Positions 6,504 through 9,002 of a stretch of 9,002 nt of DNA are shown one piece after another. The stretch is from positions 1-9,002 of the forward strand of contig CANHHZ010000080.1 of assembly GCA_947460275.1 (NCBI GenBank). Direction: 5' to 3'. Source of the DNA: Sphingobacteriaceae bacterium. GTDB taxonomy: Bacteria > Bacteroidota > Bacteroidia > Sphingobacteriales > Sphingobacteriaceae. Within the stretch, counting starts at the first letter, position 1. Each line of letters begins with the position of its first letter. The notes below the pieces were generated by a model. That model saw only the letters and a program-made list of their open reading frames with translations, was not told the DNA's origin and did not search any database. Both the position numbers and the translations under genes were made by a program.

Positions 6504-7913
6504 TTATCCAATTGATAGCTTTACAACCAAATCGGGAAGTTTAATTTGTTGCTGCGTTCCACTTTCCATGTCTTTTAAGGTTAATAATCCGCTTTGCATT
6601 TCGTCGCTACCAATTAAAATCACAAAAGGAATGTTTTTCTCATCGGCATAGCTCATTTGTTTTTTTAGCTTCGCTGATGCAGGATATAACTCTGCAGGAA
6701 TATTGGCCGCTCGCAATTTTTGCAATATTGGCAATGCAAATTGTTCGGCTTGTTCATCAAAATTACTAATCAATACTTTTGTACCCTGTGCAGCCGATTT
6801 AGGAAATAGATTTAATTCTTCCAATACATCGTAAATTCTATCTGCACCAAAAGAAATACCTACTCCAGTTAAGTCTTTCAAACCAAACATGCCCGTCAAA
6901 TCGTCGTACCTACCTCCGCCACCTATACTGCCCATGGCCACTTCGTTGGTTTTTACTTCAAAAATGCAACCTGTGTAGTAGTTTAAGCCGCGGGCTAGGG
7001 TAATATCTAGTTCGAGTTGGGAGTTGTCAGTTGTCAGTTGTAGGTTGTCAGTTGTGAGGCCGTTCATGTAGCCAAAAACTGTTTCTATTTCTGCTATACC
7101 TTTTAAACCAATTTCGGAAGTGGCTAAAACAGTTTTTAAACTTTTCAACTTTTCAACATTAGAACCTTGCAACATAATTACGGGTTGCAATTTATCGATA
7201 TCTGCAACATTAAATCCGCGTTCCAAAAGCTCTTTAGTTACCCCATCAAAACCAATTTTATCTAGTTTATCGATGGCAACTGTCATGTCTACAATCAAAT
7301 CGGGCTTGCCAATAATTTCGGCTATGCCTGATAAAATTTTACGGTTATTAATTTTTATGGTAAAATCTTTAAGCCCTAAATTGCTCAGTGCTTCGTGGTA
7401 AATCAAAACAAACTCTGCTTCGTTTAACAAGGATGCAGAACCTACCACATCTGCATCACATTGGTAAAACTCTCTGTAACGGCCTTTTTGCGGCCTATCG
7501 GCACGCCAAACCGGCTGTACTTGGAAGCGTTTAAAAGGAAAAGAAATTTCGTTTTGGTGCATCACCACGTAGCGGGCAAAAGGCACCGTTAAATCATAAC
7601 GCAAGGCTTTCTCTGATATTAATGTTAAGAGGTTTTTTGAATCGTAAACAAAGCTTTGGTCTTTTGTCTTTCTGCTTTCAGCTTCTTTTAAATAATCACC
7701 GCTATTAAGTATTTTAAAAATAAGTTTATCACCTTCATCACCGTATTTACCAGTTAGGGTGGCCAAATTTTCCATGCTTGGCGTTTGTATTTCGGCATAG
7801 CCATACTTTTTAAATACCGTTTTAATGGTGTCGAAAATATAGTTACGTTTCACCATTTCTTGAGGCGAAAAATCTCTTGTTCCTTTGGGTAAACTCGGTT
7901 TAGTAATAGCCAT
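6504..7913 (-). CDS. hisS: Histidyl-tRNA synthetase (HisRS)
   Basis: Class II synthetase that charges tRNA-His with histidine in the cytoplasm; 469 residues from the ATG at 7913. Landmarks: N-terminal KGTRDFSP (10-17), motif 1 region YGYAEIQTP (37-45), DLTVPFARY (107-115), motif 2 from FKRFQVQPVWRADRP (127-141) to GRYREFYQCDADVVG (144-158), histidine-specific HisA ARGLNYYTG (307-315, Arg308), HisB GGGGRYDDL (331-339), motif 3 GVGISFGADRI (350-360), and the anticodon-binding domain from about 377. All catalytic motifs are intact. It is longer than E. coli HisRS (424 aa); part of the excess is segments encoded by heptamer repeats at residues 76-88 and 286-300. A TTG start at 7928 is rejected because it would add MYFCT ahead of the conserved N-terminus and lies just outside the -7 element, upstream of the predicted transcription start. 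The gene sits between its own promoter and the hydrolase gene. Confidence 0.97.
   Translation of the reverse strand: MAITKPSLPKGTRDFSPQEMVKRNYIFDTIKTVFKKYGYAEIQTPSMENLATLTGKYGDEGDKLIFKILNSGDYLKEAESRKTKDQSFVYDSKNLLTLISEKALRYDLTVPFARYVVMHQNEISFPFKRFQVQPVWRADRPQKGRYREFYQCDADVVGSASLLNEAEFVLIYHEALSNLGLKDFTIKINNRKILSGIAEIIGKPDLIVDMTVAIDKLDKIGFDGVTKELLERGFNVADIDKLQPVIMLQGSNVEKLKSLKTVLATSEIGLKGIAEIETVFGYMNGLTTDNLQLTTDNSQLELDITLARGLNYYTGCIFEVKTNEVAMGSIGGGGRYDDLTGMFGLKDLTGVGISFGADRIYDVLEELNLFPKSAAQGTKVLISNFDEQAEQFALPILQKLRAANIPAELYPASAKLKKQMSYADEKNIPFVILIGSDEMQSGLLTLKDMESGTQQQIKLPDLVVKLSIG
7016..7057. repeat. Six-unit heptamer tandem repeat inside hisS
   Basis: Plus-strand units are GTTGGGA, GTTGTCA, GTTGTCA, GTTGTAG, GTTGTCA, GTTGTGA: six contiguous 7-bp units, 42 bp in total. 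Because 42 is divisible by 3, hisS stays in frame, and the tract encodes the seven-residue repeat TTDNLQL-TTDNSQL (residues 287-300), 21 bp per protein repeat. It lies directly before the HisA region. Confidence 0.9.
7134..7157. repeat. Three-unit octamer repeat inside hisS
   Basis: TTTTAAAC, TTTTCAAC, TTTTCAAC: three 8-bp units, 24 bp, encoding VEKLKSLK (residues 253-260). The protein segment looks like ordinary HisRS sequence in this helix, so this may be chance low complexity rather than an insertion. Confidence 0.5.
7652..7686. repeat. Five-unit degenerate heptamer repeat inside hisS
   Basis: Plus-strand units are AGCTTTG, GTCTTTT, GTCTTTC, TGCTTTC, AGCTTCT: an exact 7-bp period with a CTTT-like core. 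It encodes residues 76-88 (KEAESRKTKDQSF), a charged, probably surface-exposed segment between LNSGDYL and the conserved EKALRYDLTVPFARY block. Confidence 0.65.
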
Positions 7914-7917
7914 AGTG

Positions 7918-7925
7918 CAAAAGTA
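7918..7925 (-). promoter_or_regulatory. -7 element for hisS, implying a leaderless or near-leaderless mRNA
   Basis: The minus strand reads TACTTTTG, a perfect TAnnTTTG match. Only 4 bases (7914-7917) separate it from the ATG at 7913, so with usual spacing transcription would start at or within a few bases of the start codon. The place where a -33 element would sit is occupied by a purine-rich heptad tract. Confidence 0.5.
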
Positions 7926-7933
7926 CAAAAAAA

Positions 7934-7967
7934 GGTGGAAGGTTGAAGATGAAGGAAAAAGTGGAAA
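7934..7967. repeat. Purine-rich heptad tract upstream of hisS
   Basis: The intergenic plus strand reads GGTGGAA, GGTTGAA, GATGAAG, GAAAAA, GTGGAAA: about five units with a 7-bp period, one of them one base short. It fills the space between the terminator of the upstream gene and the hisS -7 element. Confidence 0.55.
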
Positions 7968-7968
7968 T

Positions 7969-8006
7969 CAAAAAAAAGGAAGAGTTGTATGAACCCTTCC
8001 TTTTTT
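7969..8006 (-). terminator. Rho-independent terminator of the DUF885 gene
   Basis: On the minus strand a 9-bp stem, GGAAGGGTT paired with AACTCTTCC, encloses a 5-nt loop and is followed by eight T (7977 to 7970). A matching run of A precedes the stem, so the hairpin can extend to about 15 bp. One pair is G-U on the minus strand but would be an A-C mismatch on the plus strand, which sets the orientation. The stem begins 18 bp past the stop at 8019 and isolates the DUF885 gene from hisS. Confidence 0.88.
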
Positions 8007-8018
8007 AATTGTATTTAA

Positions 8019-9002
8019 TTATTTCTGGCTATCTGCCCAAGCATCCATTTTGGTTTCAAAAACGCTTAAAGGTAGCGAACCATCTTTTAAAACTTCGGTA
8101 TGGAAAGCTGCAATTTTAAACTTGTTCCCCAATTGCTTTTCGTATTTATTTCTTAGCTCTCTAATTTTCATAGCGCCAGTTTTATAGCCTAAGGCCTGCG
8201 CCGGAATACCCATGTAACGTTCAATTTCGGCAGTTGCACCTTCTTCGCTAATGGCTTCATTGTCCATCATGTATTTAATGGCTTCTTCTCTGCTCATGTT
8301 TTTGGTGTGTATGGCCACATCTACTACCAATCTAATGGCTCGATGCATTTCATCGCCCAAAGCACCCATGTGCTGGTATGGGTCTTGATACAAGCCCAAT
8401 TCTTTACCTAAAGATTCGCAATACAAAGCCCAACCTTCTACATAAGCATTATGCCCGCCAAAGCGACGGAATTTTGGTAAAGAAGTATTTTCTTGCGTTA
8501 AAGAGATTTGGTAGTGGTGACCAGGAATAGCCTCGTGTAAAAACAACGACTCCATACCCGATGTAGTGTTAAACTTGGTGGCATCCAAAATTGGCACATA
8601 AAATATACCCGGACGCGTGCCATCTGCCGAACCTTGGTTATACTCTGCACTTGCCGATGCAGCTCTAAAAGCTTCTGTTTGTCTAATTTCAAAAGGTGTT
8701 TTAGGCTCGTTTTCGAACATTTTTTTCAAGTTCGGTTTCATGCGTTGATGGATATTTTCAAAAGCAGCTAACACTTCTTTTGGTGTTTTGTAAGGCATAA
8801 ACTTGGGGTCGGTTTTCATATCCTCAAAAAACGCTTTTAAGTCGCCTTTAAAGCCTACCAAATTTTTAATGCTATCCATTTGAGTTCTAATTCTGGCAAC
8901 TTCTTTTAAGCCTGTTTGGTAAATTTCTTCAGGTGTTTTGGTCGTTGTAGTTTGTTGGCGCACCAAATATGTATACATTTCGGCACCGCCTGGCATGGCA
9001 GA
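8019..9002 (-). CDS. DUF885 family metallopeptidase-like protein (N-terminal part outside window)
   Basis: C-terminal part of a DUF885 protein, 327 codons visible. The frame stays open to the window edge (codons S and A precede the Met at 8996), and family members are usually close to 600 residues, so the Met at 8996 is internal and about half the protein lies outside. Counting that Met as 1, key motifs are YLVRQQTTTTKTPEEIYQ (10-27), the zinc-site-like HEAIPGHH (154-161), YVEGWALYCE (185-194) with a possible third metal ligand at E187, and the C-terminal ALGYKTGAMKIRELR block (268-282). HExxPGHH followed by EGWALYxE is the family signature and suggests a gluzincin-like zinc peptidase, though few members have been characterised. 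Bacteroidete relatives often carry a signal peptide; that cannot be judged here. A strong terminator follows the stop. Confidence 0.9.
   Translation of the reverse strand, partial: SAMPGGAEMYTYLVRQQTTTTKTPEEIYQTGLKEVARIRTQMDSIKNLVGFKGDLKAFFEDMKTDPKFMPYKTPKEVLAAFENIHQRMKPNLKKMFENEPKTPFEIRQTEAFRAASASAEYNQGSADGTRPGIFYVPILDATKFNTTSGMESLFLHEAIPGHHYQISLTQENTSLPKFRRFGGHNAYVEGWALYCESLGKELGLYQDPYQHMGALGDEMHRAIRLVVDVAIHTKNMSREEAIKYMMDNEAISEEGATAEIERYMGIPAQALGYKTGAMKIRELRNKYEKQLGNKFKIAAFHTEVLKDGSLPLSVFETKMDAWADSQK

Noticed and set aside
7016..7057. CRISPR-like or recombination-site reading of the heptamer array
   Set aside because: The units are contiguous with no spacers and lie in coding sequence of an essential gene; no cas or recombinase gene is present.
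7120..7401. Plus-strand open frame of 93 codons inside hisS
   Set aside because: Antisense to conserved HisRS sequence, with no recognisable motif or promoter; likewise 5169-5363, 6212-6466 and 8498-8692.
7914..7928. Upstream TTG start (MYFCT) for hisS
   Set aside because: The five added codons run through the -7 element, and the TTG itself lies upstream of the predicted transcription start; the ATG at 7913 matches the conserved HisRS N-terminus.
8994..8996. ATG at 8996 as the real start of the DUF885 gene
   Set aside because: The frame continues open to the window end, and the visible part is only the C-terminal half of the family's usual length.

Overview
The window looks like the chromosome of a member of the Bacteroidota, most likely a Sphingobacteriaceae relative (Pedobacter-like). 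The reasons are an AT-rich composition, TAnnTTTG-type -7 promoter elements in front of most genes with no obvious Shine-Dalgarno sequences, a lipoprotein with the FTSC lipobox typical of this phylum, long HisRS and DUF885 proteins of bacteroidete type, and dispersed heptamer repeats. Genus placement is inference from recalled family features; no search was run.

Layout. Positions 1-2846 (+) hold an operon already running when the window opens: the last 22 codons of an upstream gene (possibly a TetR-type regulator), an ABC1/UbiB-family atypical kinase 6 bp later, and an NAD(P)-binding SDR-like protein with a C-terminal DUF2867 domain 11 bp after that. This operon meets a LEA14-like lipoprotein gene (minus strand) tail to tail, with both stop codons sharing one TTAA. 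A divergent promoter region (3440-3560) separates the lipoprotein from a YeeZ-like NAD(P)-binding protein (3561-4361, +). The gap 4362-4548 contains a possible decayed palindromic repeat and a rho-independent terminator.

From 4549 to the end everything is on the minus strand: a J-domain + KTSC-domain protein, a secreted DUF3887/alpha-beta hydrolase, histidyl-tRNA synthetase (hisS), and the C-terminal part of a DUF885 metallopeptidase-like protein cut by the window edge. The first three each have their own -7 element, and a strong terminator separates the DUF885 gene from hisS, so this is mostly a row of independently transcribed genes rather than one operon.

There is no sign of a mobile element, CRISPR, defence island or other dedicated system; this is largely ordinary housekeeping/accessory chromosome. 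The most distinctive feature is that heptamer tandem repeats, normally intergenic, lie inside hisS: six 7-bp units (42 bp, exactly 14 codons) just before the catalytic HisA motif, and a second five-unit array near residue 80. Another purine-rich heptad tract fills the gap upstream of hisS. Secondary points are the J-KTSC fusion, the KxAQ variant of the KxGQ motif in an ABC1 kinase of a presumably menaquinone-only lineage, and a nearly leaderless hisS promoter.
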